Below are positions 26,174 to 34,610 of a stretch of 64,000 nucleotides of DNA, piece after piece (the stretch's first letter is position 1; each line of letters begins with the position of its first letter). This DNA is from Actinobaculum sp. 313 (GTDB taxonomy: Bacteria > Actinomycetota > Actinomycetes > Actinomycetales > Actinomycetaceae), in assembly GCF_003073475.1 (NCBI RefSeq), contig NZ_CP029033.1, forward strand, positions 2,666,001-2,730,000. The letters are read 5' to 3'. Both the position numbers and the translations under genes were made by a program. The notes below the pieces were generated by a model. The model saw nothing but the letters and a program-made list of their open reading frames with translations. It did not search any database and was not told the DNA's origin.

Positions 26174-26686
26174 AATTGTTCTCCTAACATCGTTGTTGAG
26201 GTCCTTCCGATGGGAGGGACTGGTGGCATTTCTTTCGGACGGCCGCATGCGTTGTCAGACACCGGGCTCATATGTGGTCAGGCACCGGCCGCATGCGTGG
26301 CCAGGCATACGACCCGTGCCCCGCTCTGCAGCACCTCGTGTGTGGCCGGGCCCACTCGGGGCACTTATCTCCGCACCTGGCCGGTTTCCCGGAACCGCCC
26401 GGGTTTCCGCACCTGCCCGGGATATTGCCGCGCCTCCCCGAACGTCCGGATTGACCCCGATGGCGCCCACGGCGGTCCGGGTGAGGGCCATCCGACCTTT
26501 GCGTCGGCATCCGCCCCTGTGAAGGCGTTGACCCTCACGCGGGCGGTGACCGCGAGCATTGACCCTCAGCGGGCGTTGACCCACCCTTATGCGAGCGATA
26601 CCCGGCCCGGATGCCGACTTCCACCCGAGTGCCAATGTCGGCCTGGGTGCCGACATCCACCCAAGATGTGGGGCCGCCCGGCGGCA
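26174..26686. other. 513-bp gap between asparaginase and NCS1 permease genes
   Basis: No gene is seen. Three imperfect 23-bp tandem units lie at 26241-26263, 26264-26286 and 26287-26309 (form GGCCGCATGCGTNGNCAGNCA). A direct repeat with core TGCCGACWTCCACCC occurs at about 26612 and 26649. The DNA upstream of the permease Shine-Dalgarno contains no riboswitch I can recognise. Confidence 0.55.
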
Positions 26687-27696
26687 TTACAGCAAATAAC
26701 CTCTCCTCTCGAACTGTTCGGCGATGGTCTGCCCGGATTCGCCCAGCCCCAGCAGAACGCCCAGCAGAATCCGAGCTTTTAGTGGTTGGAGCATGCCGGC
26801 GAAGATCACGCCTCTGCGCTCCAGATCGATTTCCGCACCCGGATAGGCGTAAGTTGTACGCCCGGTGCGGCCTCCGCACGTGCGCGTGGTCATCACCAGT
26901 GGGATGCCGCGGCTTACGGCTTCGTCTACCGCATCAAGATAGGACTCGGGCACATGCCCGGCCCCCATGCCCGCAATGACAATCCCGGGCAATCCTCCGT
27001 GGCCAGCAAGGCACGCAGCACCGTCCCATCGCACCCCATTCCGGGGTAGACAATCGGCACGTTGACGACGCGTTCCGGAATCGGCAGCGCCGCCGGGCAC
27101 GGCCCATCCGGCCGAGTGACGGGTTCGAATGCCCCTTCCACCACGCGTCCAAGTGCCCCCATCCACGGACTTGCAAAAGCATCCATGGCGAAGGAATGCG
27201 TCTTCGTCACGGTCACCGCCCGGTGGACCTCACCGTTCATCACGACGAGGACCCCTGCCCCGCACGCCTGCCAAGACGCCGCCACAATGGCGGCATCGAG
27301 CAGGTTGGCAGGGCCGTCCGCTCCCGGCTCCTCCGGCGAACGCATAGCGCCTGTCACCACCAAGGGCTCCGGACGATCCCAGAGAAGGTCGAGCAGATAG
27401 GCGCTTTCCTCCATCGTGTCGGTGCCGTGGGTGACGATAACCCCGGCGGCGCCGTCGTCGACCATGCGGTGCGCCCAAGCAAGGCCCTCCAGCAGCATGT
27501 CGAAGGAGACCGAGGGCGAACCCACGTTCGCCACCGCGCGGCACTCCATCCGACCAATGTCGGCCAGCGCCGGAACAGCGGCGACCAGATCGTCGCCGTC
27601 GAGCGCCGGCGCTACACCGTCATCGCCGGTCATGGCGATCGTTCCTCCGAAGGAACAGACCGCGTACCTGGGCCCGTCAGTTGTCTGCGGTACCAT
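26687..27696 (-). CDS. L-asparaginase-family amidohydrolase (frameshifted in this sequence)
   Basis: The composite is about 336 residues. The first part carries [13 protein letters not shown] (nucleophile Thr), [18 protein letters not shown] (second Thr-Asp pair) and [21 protein letters not shown]. The second part carries [20 protein letters not shown] and [14 protein letters not shown]. The halves are in different frames and join at 26984-26989 (CCCGGG): one extra base there gives CPGIVIAG. With the repair all asparaginase motifs are present. The start (27696) overlaps the 3' end of gcl. It hydrolyses asparagine or a related amide; in this island a ureide-derived amide is also possible. Confidence 0.8.
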
Positions 27697-29584
27697 CACC
27701 ACGCGCACTTCCAGGATCGACCAGGCTCTGGTCACCGGTCGCACTTCCATAATCGACCAGGCCCGCGCCGTCGCTGCGACTTCCAGGATCAGCCGGACCT
27801 GCGAAATCGTCCCGGAACGCCAGCGCAGTTGGTGCGTCCACCGGCAGGTCCTCTGCCAGCGGCTCGAACTCGGTCATCGAATCCAGCGCCGTGCCCATGG
27901 AAATATTCGTCACACGCTCTTCGATGCACTCGACGACAACCGGCACGCGGAAGGTTTCCGCCATGGCGCGGGCACGTGGCAGAGCTTCGGCCAGTTCTTC
28001 GGGCGTGCGCACGCGGATCGCCTTGCATCCCAGGGATTCGACAACGCCGATATGATCCACCCCGTAGCCATCGGTCTCAGGAACGTTGATGTTCTTATAT
28101 GCCAGTGACACCTGGTATTCCATATTGAAACCGCGCTGCGACTGGCGGATCAGACCAAGGTAGGCGTTGTTGACCACCACGTGCACCCACGGGACCTCGT
28201 GCTGTGCCGCGGCGGCCAACTCCTCGATAAGGAATTGGAAGTCATAGTCGCCCGAAAGCGCCACCACCGGCGTCGTAGGATCGGCCGTCACCGCGCCAAT
28301 GGCCGCCGGAATCGTCCAGCCCAGCGGGCCGGCCTGGCCGGCGTTAATCCAATGCCGCGGCTTGAACACGTGCAGCATTTGCGCGGCGGCGATCTGACTG
28401 AGACCAATGGTGGTGACATACCTGGTCTCCGGTCCGAATGCACGGCACATCTCCTCGTACACGCGCTGCGGCTTCAGCGGTACGTTGTCGAAATGCGTCT
28501 TGCGGAGCATAGTTGCCTTCCGCTCGTTGCATTCCGCCACCCACTGCTCATAACGCTGAGCCGGAGAGGCACCATAGCGCTCGCGGGCTGCCCCCAATAG
28601 CACCTCGGCCGCCACCTTCGCATCCGATACCGACCAGTACTCCGGCGGGAAGACCCGCCCGATCTGCGTCGGTTCGATATCGATATGAACGAACTTCCGC
28701 CCCGCCCTGTACACATCCAGATTGCCGACGGCGCGGGCCGCCCACCGGTTGCCGAATCCAATGACTAGATCCGATTCGAGGAAGGATGCGTTGGCGTAGC
28801 GCTGCGAGGTCTGGAATCCGGCCATGCCCTGCGCCAGGCGGTGATTATCCGGAATGCTGCCCCATCCCATCAGTGTCGAAATCACCGGAATACCTAGATA
28901 TTCCGCCAGCTCCACAAACTCCTTCTCACCGCCAGCATTGAGTATTCCGCCTCCAGCCAGCAGAATAGGATGATCAGCCGCGTCAATCATGTCGAGGATA
29001 TGATCGGCCTGGGTGCGGGACATCTGCGGCACCGCAATCGGCAGGGGCTCGTAGGCGTCGATATCGAAGTCAATCTCCTCAACCTGCAGATCGGCCGGCA
29101 GGTCGATCAGTACCGGACCACGTCGGCCGGTTCGCATGAGCTGGAAAGCCTTCGCGAAGGTGCCGGGAACCTGTGCCGCCTCCAAAATGGTGACGGCCAT
29201 CTTCGTTACCGGCGCGGCGATTGACGCAATATCAACGCCTTGGAACTCCTCCTTATGCAACATGGGCCGCGCGGCTTGACCCGTGATACACAGGATTGGA
29301 ATCGAGTCCGCCCAGGCCGAGTACATACCTGTTATTAGGTCGGTACCTCCCGGGCCGGATGTCGCCAGTGCCACGCCGATATTACCGGGTTTTGTCCGGG
29401 TATAGCCCTCTGCCATATGGGCGGCAGCCTCGGGGTGGCGGGCGAGGATGTGGCGGATATTCCCATTTCTCTCCATGCCGGAATAAAGACCGTTGATGGC
29501 CGCTCCTGGAACACCGAAAGCCTGGGTACATCCCTCCTTCTGTAAGATCTCAACGATTGCGTCGACGACGCGCATACGGGGCAT
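27677..29584 (-). CDS. gcl: Glyoxylate carboligase (tartronate-semialdehyde synthase)
   Basis: A 635-residue ThDP enzyme condensing two glyoxylates to tartronate semialdehyde and CO2. It is very close to E. coli Gcl in blocks such as [70 protein letters not shown] and [13 protein letters not shown]. The N terminus MPRMRVVDA matches MAKMRAVDA, supporting this start. Position 51, Val in E. coli Gcl and Glu in most ThDP enzymes, is Pro here (ARHPEAAAH). The last about 40 residues are a repeat tail encoded by a 36-bp tandem repeat. It is the glyoxylate outlet of the allantoin island. Confidence 0.96.
   Translation of the reverse strand: MPRMRVVDAIVEILQKEGCTQAFGVPGAAINGLYSGMERNGNIRHILARHPEAAAHMAEGYTRTKPGNIGVALATSGPGGTDLITGMYSAWADSIPILCITGQAARPMLHKEEFQGVDIASIAAPVTKMAVTILEAAQVPGTFAKAFQLMRTGRRGPVLIDLPADLQVEEIDFDIDAYEPLPIAVPQMSRTQADHILDMIDAADHPILLAGGGILNAGGEKEFVELAEYLGIPVISTLMGWGSIPDNHRLAQGMAGFQTSQRYANASFLESDLVIGFGNRWAARAVGNLDVYRAGRKFVHIDIEPTQIGRVFPPEYWSVSDAKVAAEVLLGAARERYGASPAQRYEQWVAECNERKATMLRKTHFDNVPLKPQRVYEEMCRAFGPETRYVTTIGLSQIAAAQMLHVFKPRHWINAGQAGPLGWTIPAAIGAVTADPTTPVVALSGDYDFQFLIEELAAAAQHEVPWVHVVVNNAYLGLIRQSQRGFNMEYQVSLAYKNINVPETDGYGVDHIGVVESLGCKAIRVRTPEELAEALPRARAMAETFRVPVVVECIEERVTNISMGTALDSMTEFEPLAEDLPVDAPTALAFRDDFAGPADPGSRSDGAGLVDYGSATGDQSLVDPGSARGDGTADN
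27704..27811. repeat. 36-bp tandem repeat, three copies, in the 3' end of gcl
   Basis: Units at 27704-27739, 27740-27775 and 27776-27811, the first two beginning CGCACTTCCA and the third GCGACTTCCA. On the minus strand they encode 12-residue units of the type [12 protein letters not shown], appended to the normal Gcl C terminus. Confidence 0.85.
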
Positions 29585-29870
29585 TAGTCTTCACTCATTT
29601 CTTTAGCAGCTTGAATGGTTAGTGTTGTTTCATAGGTTCGGCCTGCCTCCCACCGCCGGGCTCCGGTATCCGGCCCTCAGCTAGGCCGGATACCGAGTAC
29701 GACCGATTGCTTGGCTTCCTTCTCCGCCCACACGGGCGAAAACCAGCGGTGACGGTTCCCCACTGCAGGTGGCTCCGCCGCTTGCGTGGGCGGAAAGCTA
29801 GGCTTCTTCCCTTGTTCATTCCGGCCCTCTGCCGCTTGTGCGGGTGCATGGTTCGCTCAGCCAGGGCCGA

Positions 29871-30794
29871 TCAAAGCAGGCGCCACGCCTCACGTAGCAC
29901 GCGCTTAGCATCGGCGATAACACCGTCAACCTTCTCGTCGCCGAGCGGCTGAACCTCGAAGGAGACGATATTGCGCTCCGGGGCGTCCTCCCGCAGGTAC
30001 CCGATGTCGAAGAGTCCAGCCAGGAATTCGCGCACCTCCGGCACATGGCATTCCGACTTCGGATGGGAGAAGTAGGGGTGCTTATCACCATAGGCGGGAT
30101 CCTCCGGATCGGAAATCACGCACGTGCCGATATGCGCATGGTTGAGGTATTCGGCCGTCACCGTCATGGCCTCCTTCACCGTCTCGCCCTGCATGGGCAG
30201 ATGCGACAGATCAACCATGAGTCCGAAGTCCGGTATCGCCTTGCGAACCTCTCGTGCCAGTTCGACGCCGAGTCGATTGGTACCGATAAGCGCGAACTTC
30301 TCCGTGGAGTCGTCGAAAGTCTCCAGCGAAAGGAGGATGTCGCCCTTCGACTTGGCGTAACGGCCGATTTCGATAATCGATTGGGCCAGCCGTTCCAGGG
30401 CCTCATCTGTGTCCTTCTTGTTCTTCGGCTTGGGCCCGGAGAGAAAACCGAACTTTTTCGCACCCATCTCATAGGCCTGATCGACGGCGCCCTTGAGCAC
30501 CTCGACTGTATGCAGACGCTTCTCCTCATCGAAATCCGAGAGGTTCAGCCCCTGCTTCAGAATGTAGGGTTGAGCTCCGAAGCCGACGGCCATGCCGGCG
30601 GTGTCAATCAGCTTCTTCACTGCGGCCCGTTCCTTCGCACCATTGATCCGCGTAATCTCGATGGCCTCGAAGAAGTCATCGTTGACGATGCGTTCCACAG
30701 ACTCCGCGATAGGGCCATCTCCTGAGCTGGCGAAGGGGTAGGCCATGAAGTGAATGATGCCGGGGCGAATATAGTTATGCAGATCGTCCTTCAT
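29871..30794 (-). CDS. Sugar-phosphate isomerase/epimerase family (hydroxypyruvate isomerase-like)
   Basis: A 307-residue xylose-isomerase-like TIM barrel (AP endonuclease 2 family). Candidate metal ligands are E in LSLETFDDS, D and H in VDLSHLPMQGE, H in LNHAHIGT and E in VSFEVQPLG. Enzymes of this fold include Hyi, which interconverts tartronate semialdehyde and hydroxypyruvate. It is longer than Hyi (about 258) and not a close copy, so the assignment rests on context: it lies directly upstream of gcl on the same strand. The start follows AAAGGACATC. Confidence 0.7.
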   Translation of the reverse strand: MKDDLHNYIRPGIIHFMAYPFASSGDGPIAESVERIVNDDFFEAIEITRINGAKERAAVKKLIDTAGMAVGFGAQPYILKQGLNLSDFDEEKRLHTVEVLKGAVDQAYEMGAKKFGFLSGPKPKNKKDTDEALERLAQSIIEIGRYAKSKGDILLSLETFDDSTEKFALIGTNRLGVELAREVRKAIPDFGLMVDLSHLPMQGETVKEAMTVTAEYLNHAHIGTCVISDPEDPAYGDKHPYFSHPKSECHVPEVREFLAGLFDIGYLREDAPERNIVSFEVQPLGDEKVDGVIADAKRVLREAWRLL

Positions 30795-31135
30795 GATGAT
30801 GTCCTTTCAATATGTGATGGTGTCGTGCAAGGGGTGGATAGTGTAGTCAGTGCTTGCACCGCGTCCGTGCGCAACAGCTGCGGTTTGATAACGTTTTCAC
30901 TTCGTCGGGTAGGTAAACCGGGTCCGCGCGCAGCACCCGCGGTCCTCACGTGATCACTCGCGGCACAGGCGATGATCCGCTGGCATGGTCCGCTGCGCCA
31001 ACCGGGTTGCTCCACAGTGCTACGTGCTCTGCCCTTGGGCGGCAGGAACTTGCCGCAGCCGGAAAGACCCCGCAACGCTGGTGTCATTCCCTCTCTGTCA
31101 GCAACCCACCGCTCCGTTGTGCGAGGAACAAGAAG
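30795..31135. other. 341-bp gap in the island with a possible operator
   Basis: The gap separates the transketolase genes from the isomerase gene, so a second promoter is likely here. TGATAACGTTTTCA (30886-30899) is a near-palindrome of the LacI-operator type (one mismatched pair). No gene or RNA is recognised. Confidence 0.5.
30886..30899. promoter_or_regulatory. Near-palindromic operator candidate upstream of the isomerase gene
   Basis: TGATAACGTTTTCA has the AACGTT centre and flanking TGA/TCA typical of LacI-family sites. It lies 92 bp upstream of the isomerase start. A similar ATGATAACGTAA word lies in front of galK (47011), which may indicate one regulator or a family resemblance only. 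Confidence 0.35.
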
Positions 31136-32080
31136 CTATGCGGATTTACGGGCGACGACGCGGCGGGCGGCGTCGGCAATGTTCCCAGCGCGCAAACCGA
31201 AGTAGTCGAAGAGCTCATCCAACGTGCCGGAAAGTCCGAAAACATCCCGTGATCCAACACGTTCGAGCGGAGCCGGGTGACCCTCACTCAATACTTCCGC
31301 CACGGCAGAACCCAAACCGTTAAGAATCGAGTGTTCCTCCACGGTCACGGCGCAACCCGTCCTAGCTACGGAAGCGAGGATGGCAGCCGCGTCCAAAGGC
31401 TTGACGGTATGAACGTTGAGCACTTCGGCGCTGAGCCCTTCCCGTGCCAGTTCCTCGGCAGCCGCAAGCGCCTCGTATAGCACGCAACCGGTGGAGACAA
31501 TCGTGATATCGGCGCCCTCGCGCATGGTATGTGCCTTCCCGATTTCAAAGGGCGTGCCCGCCGTTGTCACATCGGGTACCGGCAACTTGCCGATCCGCAG
31601 GTACACCGGTCCCTGCAACTCATAGGCGGCCACCACGGCCTTGCGGGCCTCTTCCGAATCCGCCGGCACAATCACCGTCATATCCGGGATGGCACGCATC
31701 AGCCCGATGTCCTCTAACGGAAGATGGGTCGCACCTTCCTGCGCGGCCGACATCCCGGCGTTATGCCCCACAATCTTGGCATTGCGCGCCGAATAGGCTA
31801 CGGAAACTCGAATTTGATCGAAGCCTCGTCCCGTAAGGAAGTTGGCGTAGGCGTTGGCGAAGGGCACCTTACCCATCGCCGCCAGTCCGGCCGCCGTTCC
31901 AACGAGGTCGCATTCCGCGATCCCCATGTTGATGAAGCGATCCGGGTAGGCGTCGCGGAAGCGATCAGTGAAATTGGATTTTGCGCAATCCGCGTCCAGC
32001 ACAACGACGTCCTTGTGCTGGGCTCCGAGTTCCAGAAGGCCTTGCGCGTACCCTTCACGAGGTGCAGTCTTCGTGGTCAT
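31136..32080 (-). CDS. Transketolase C-terminal subunit
   Basis: A 314-residue protein containing the transketolase pyrimidine-binding and C-terminal domains. Signatures are NMGIAECDLVGTAAGLA (the catalytic Glu), HNAGMSAAQEGATHLPLEDI and TGCVLYEALAAAEEL. It pairs with the upstream N-terminal subunit (overlap ATGA) to form one ThDP-dependent transketolase. Split transketolases are common in catabolic clusters. In this island, hydroxypyruvate made from glyoxylate is a possible ketol donor. Confidence 0.88.
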   Translation of the reverse strand: MTTKTAPREGYAQGLLELGAQHKDVVVLDADCAKSNFTDRFRDAYPDRFINMGIAECDLVGTAAGLAAMGKVPFANAYANFLTGRGFDQIRVSVAYSARNAKIVGHNAGMSAAQEGATHLPLEDIGLMRAIPDMTVIVPADSEEARKAVVAAYELQGPVYLRIGKLPVPDVTTAGTPFEIGKAHTMREGADITIVSTGCVLYEALAAAEELAREGLSAEVLNVHTVKPLDAAAILASVARTGCAVTVEEHSILNGLGSAVAEVLSEGHPAPLERVGSRDVFGLSGTLDELFDYFGLRAGNIADAARRVVARKSA

Positions 32081-32895
32081 CGCAGTTCCTCCAGAGCCTG
32101 CTCGAGTTCTTCATCGGTAGGTGCCAAACCGTGGAATTTTGCGGTGTTCTCCATATAAGACACACCTTTGCCCTTCACGGTGCGGGAGATGATCATGGTG
32201 GGCTTGCCACTGCTTGCAGCCGCGTCGGCGAAGGCATCGTCGAGCGCACCCAAATCGTGGCCGTCCACTTCGATCACATACCAGCCAAAAGCCGCCCATT
32301 TGGCGACGATGTCGCCCAGGGACTTCACGGAATCAACCGGACCATCGAGCTGGATGGAGTTCGCGTCGAGGATTGCGCACACGTTGTCAAGGCAGTGATC
32401 GGCGGATGTCATTGCCGCTTCCCATATCTGCCCCTCCTGCGCCTCGCCGTCGCCAATCATCACGTAGTAGCGTGAGGTTAAGCCATCCATTTTCGCGGCC
32501 ATCGCCGCGCCGTTGGCCAGCGACAGCCCCTGCCCGAGCGATCCCGAGGAGGAATCAACTCCTGGCAGATGAGTATTGGATGGGTGCCCCTGTAACCGAG
32601 TCCCGAGGTCGCGGAAGGTCATGAGTTCCTCCCGTGGAAAGTAGCCCCGGGCTGCCATTACCGAGTAATAGGCGGGTGTGCAGTGCCCCTTGGAGAGGAA
32701 GAACATGTCACGCTCGGGCCATTCGGGTTCTTCTGGGCGGATATTCATATGCCGGAAGTAGAGAACAACCATGGCGTCAATCGCCGACAGTGATCCCGCT
32801 GGATGCCCACTTCCCGCATGATGAACCATCCGGACGATATCGCGTCGACATTCCTTGGCAATATCGCGCAGTTTGCTTGTTTCTTCTGAATCCAC
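32077..32895 (-). CDS. Transketolase N-terminal subunit
   Basis: A 272-residue ThDP-diphosphate-binding half: AGSGHPAGSLSAID, HCTPAYYSVMAARGYF, DSSSGSLGQGLSLANG and the GDGEAQEGQIWEAAM ThDP motif. The frame continues upstream, but GTG at 32895 follows AAAAGGTGACAAGC with good spacing, while the upstream translation (Pro/Ala/Arg-rich) is unlike the family. It is coupled to the C-terminal subunit by a 4-bp overlap. Confidence 0.88.
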   Translation of the reverse strand: MDSEETSKLRDIAKECRRDIVRMVHHAGSGHPAGSLSAIDAMVVLYFRHMNIRPEEPEWPERDMFFLSKGHCTPAYYSVMAARGYFPREELMTFRDLGTRLQGHPSNTHLPGVDSSSGSLGQGLSLANGAAMAAKMDGLTSRYYVMIGDGEAQEGQIWEAAMTSADHCLDNVCAILDANSIQLDGPVDSVKSLGDIVAKWAAFGWYVIEVDGHDLGALDDAFADAAASSGKPTMIISRTVKGKGVSYMENTAKFHGLAPTDEELEQALEELR

Positions 32896-33020
32896 GCTTG
32901 TCACCTTTTCTTTACTGTGGGTTCTGTCGCATCGGGGCGCTTGCGTCCGGTGCAAGCCCGAAGGGGCGGGGCCGGCCCCGGCGAAGAGACCGGCCCCCGG
33001 CCTGTGGTTCGTCAATCTCC

Positions 33021-33440
33021 TCAGTCGTCGATTTCACGGAAGGTGATCTCTTGCGCGCCTTCCCACAGGAGTTTCTCGCCCAGCTCCGCCAGGTGCTCAT
33101 TGCCCTCCACGATCCGTGCCAGCGGATTTCCGGGCAGCTGCCCTGCCTTGGACGCGAAATTCGTGTACCCGTATGCCAGCAGGATCTCCGTTTCGGACTT
33201 GCCTCCCGGGTAAATCACGACTTCACCCGGATGTGGGTAGCAGGTGCCGTTCTCGGGCTCCAATTCCAGGTCCAGATCACCGAAGGGGATCCAGCCCGCC
33301 TGGCCTGACCAGCGCACGTGAATCATGCGCGAGGTCAGAGGCATGAGCTTTTCCCGGAAGGCCTTGACCGTCTTCGGTCCTTCCTCTTCTTGGTACTCTG
33401 CGATGAAGGTGAAACCACCGGCGGTTATCTCGAGCTTCAT
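33021..33440 (-). CDS. DUF3830-family protein (cyclophilin-like fold)
   Basis: A 139-residue protein with GTCYPHPGEVVIYPGG, ILLAYGYTNFASKAGQLPGNPLARI and a C-terminal LLWEGAQEITFR. These blocks fit the DUF3830 family, which I know from hydantoin and ureide catabolic operons without an established reaction. No signal peptide. It sits between the carbamoyltransferase and transketolase genes. It is a candidate for an unassigned step between allantoate and glyoxylate, but only by position. Confidence 0.7.
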   Translation of the reverse strand: MKLEITAGGFTFIAEYQEEEGPKTVKAFREKLMPLTSRMIHVRWSGQAGWIPFGDLDLELEPENGTCYPHPGEVVIYPGGKSETEILLAYGYTNFASKAGQLPGNPLARIVEGNEHLAELGEKLLWEGAQEITFREIDD

Positions 33441-33491
33441 TGTTATTTCTCCAATCTTTTCGTCGCTACAATTTTTGAGTCGTTGCTACTC

Positions 33492-34487
33492 TCACAGGCC
33501 GAGGATCGATGCCAATAGGGCCATGCGGATGGACACGGATTGCAGGATCGCCCGGAAGTAGAGTTGATGCGGGGTGTTATCGATGGCGAGGTCCATCTCG
33601 CCGGCACGGCGGGGCAGCGTGTGGGTCACGTACACCATGTGGCCCTTCTCCGCCTCGTCGCGCAGGGTGTCGTAACGGATCAGGTAACGGTCCATCAACT
33701 TCTTGAAGGCTTCCGCCTCCGCGCCCGCCGGTGCCGAGCAGCCGGGTAGGTAGATGTAGTCCTGGGTGCGTACGAAGTTGTTGAAGCCGTCCTGATCGAA
33801 GTCGAATTCTTCCTTCAAGTCGACGTTGAACTCTGTGCGGATACGATCAGTTACCTCGTTGGGGGTACGCAGATCGGAGTCGGAACAGATGGTTACATCG
33901 GCACCCAGGCGTGCCAGGCCGTAGGCCATGGAGTGGCCGGTGCGGGCCTCGATCATATTCGGCGAGACGACGGCGACCTTCAGACCGTCGAAGTGCCCGA
34001 AGCGACGCCAGATGGTGTAAAGGTCGAGCAGGGCTTGTGTTGGATGCTCCCAGTGGCCCCACCCGCCGTTAATCACCGGACACTCAGCAGCCTCGGCTCC
34101 GCGCCGCGCTTCGTCCTCGTCGTAGTGGCGAATCACCGCCACATTTGCGTACTGCGAGATGCAACGCATGGTGTCCTCAATGGACTCCTCCTTGGCAACC
34201 GAGGAAGTCACTTTCGGGTTCGCTTCCACGATGACGTGGCCGCCCATACGCTCCATGGCTGTCTGGAAGGACATCCGGGTGCGGGTGGAGGGCTGGAAGA
34301 ACATCAACGCCAGCATTTTGTCGTCGAACAGGTCGATCTTCGACCTGTTGAATAGTTCGAGGCTCTTACCCAGTTCGAACAATTTGAGCAGTTGCTCGGG
34401 GCTGAGGTCGTTAATGGAGATGAAGGACTTGCCGACATTGTCGACTGCTTCAATCATTTCCTTCATCGAACGCATGTATTCGGACAC
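33492..34487 (-). CDS. Aspartate carbamoyltransferase-like enzyme, probably catabolic
   Basis: A 331-residue carbamoyltransferase. The carbamoyl-phosphate loop is S67-T-R-T-R71 in FFQPSTRTRMSF; the 80s-loop-like SSVAKEES supplies the Lys; H148-P-T-Q151 is the HPxQ motif. THTLPRRAGEMD takes the place of the ATCase HPLPR loop, and NTPHQLYFRAI matches the ATCase C-terminal region. It lies next to allantoinase and three genes from carbamate kinase, not with pyrimidine genes. I therefore expect it to run backwards, phosphorolysing a carbamoylated (ureido) compound to carbamoyl phosphate. The substrate is unknown; allantoate, ureidoglycolate or oxalurate are the obvious candidates. Confidence 0.8.
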   Translation of the reverse strand: MSEYMRSMKEMIEAVDNVGKSFISINDLSPEQLLKLFELGKSLELFNRSKIDLFDDKMLALMFFQPSTRTRMSFQTAMERMGGHVIVEANPKVTSSVAKEESIEDTMRCISQYANVAVIRHYDEDEARRGAEAAECPVINGGWGHWEHPTQALLDLYTIWRRFGHFDGLKVAVVSPNMIEARTGHSMAYGLARLGADVTICSDSDLRTPNEVTDRIRTEFNVDLKEEFDFDQDGFNNFVRTQDYIYLPGCSAPAGAEAEAFKKLMDRYLIRYDTLRDEAEKGHMVYVTHTLPRRAGEMDLAIDNTPHQLYFRAILQSVSIRMALLASILGL

Positions 34488-34610
34488 GGTTATCTCCTTA
34501 GTTTTTGATTTGCCTGTTTTCTGGTGTTGGTTTGCGGCCCGGTCGGCCTGCGGCGCCCCGCCAATTTGTGGTGCGCACTCTCTGGTGCACGACCGACCGG
34601 GTCACTGCGT

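Noticed and set aside
26174-26686. Purine or other riboswitch before the NCS1 permease
   Set aside because: No conserved purine-riboswitch core or paired stems were visible; the sequence is dominated by short degenerate repeats.
26984-26989. Programmed -1 frameshift at C CCG GGA in the asparaginase gene
   Set aside because: The heptamer fits the X XXY YYZ pattern, but seven other breaks of the same sense in unrelated genes, all at G/C runs, make base-calling loss much more likely.
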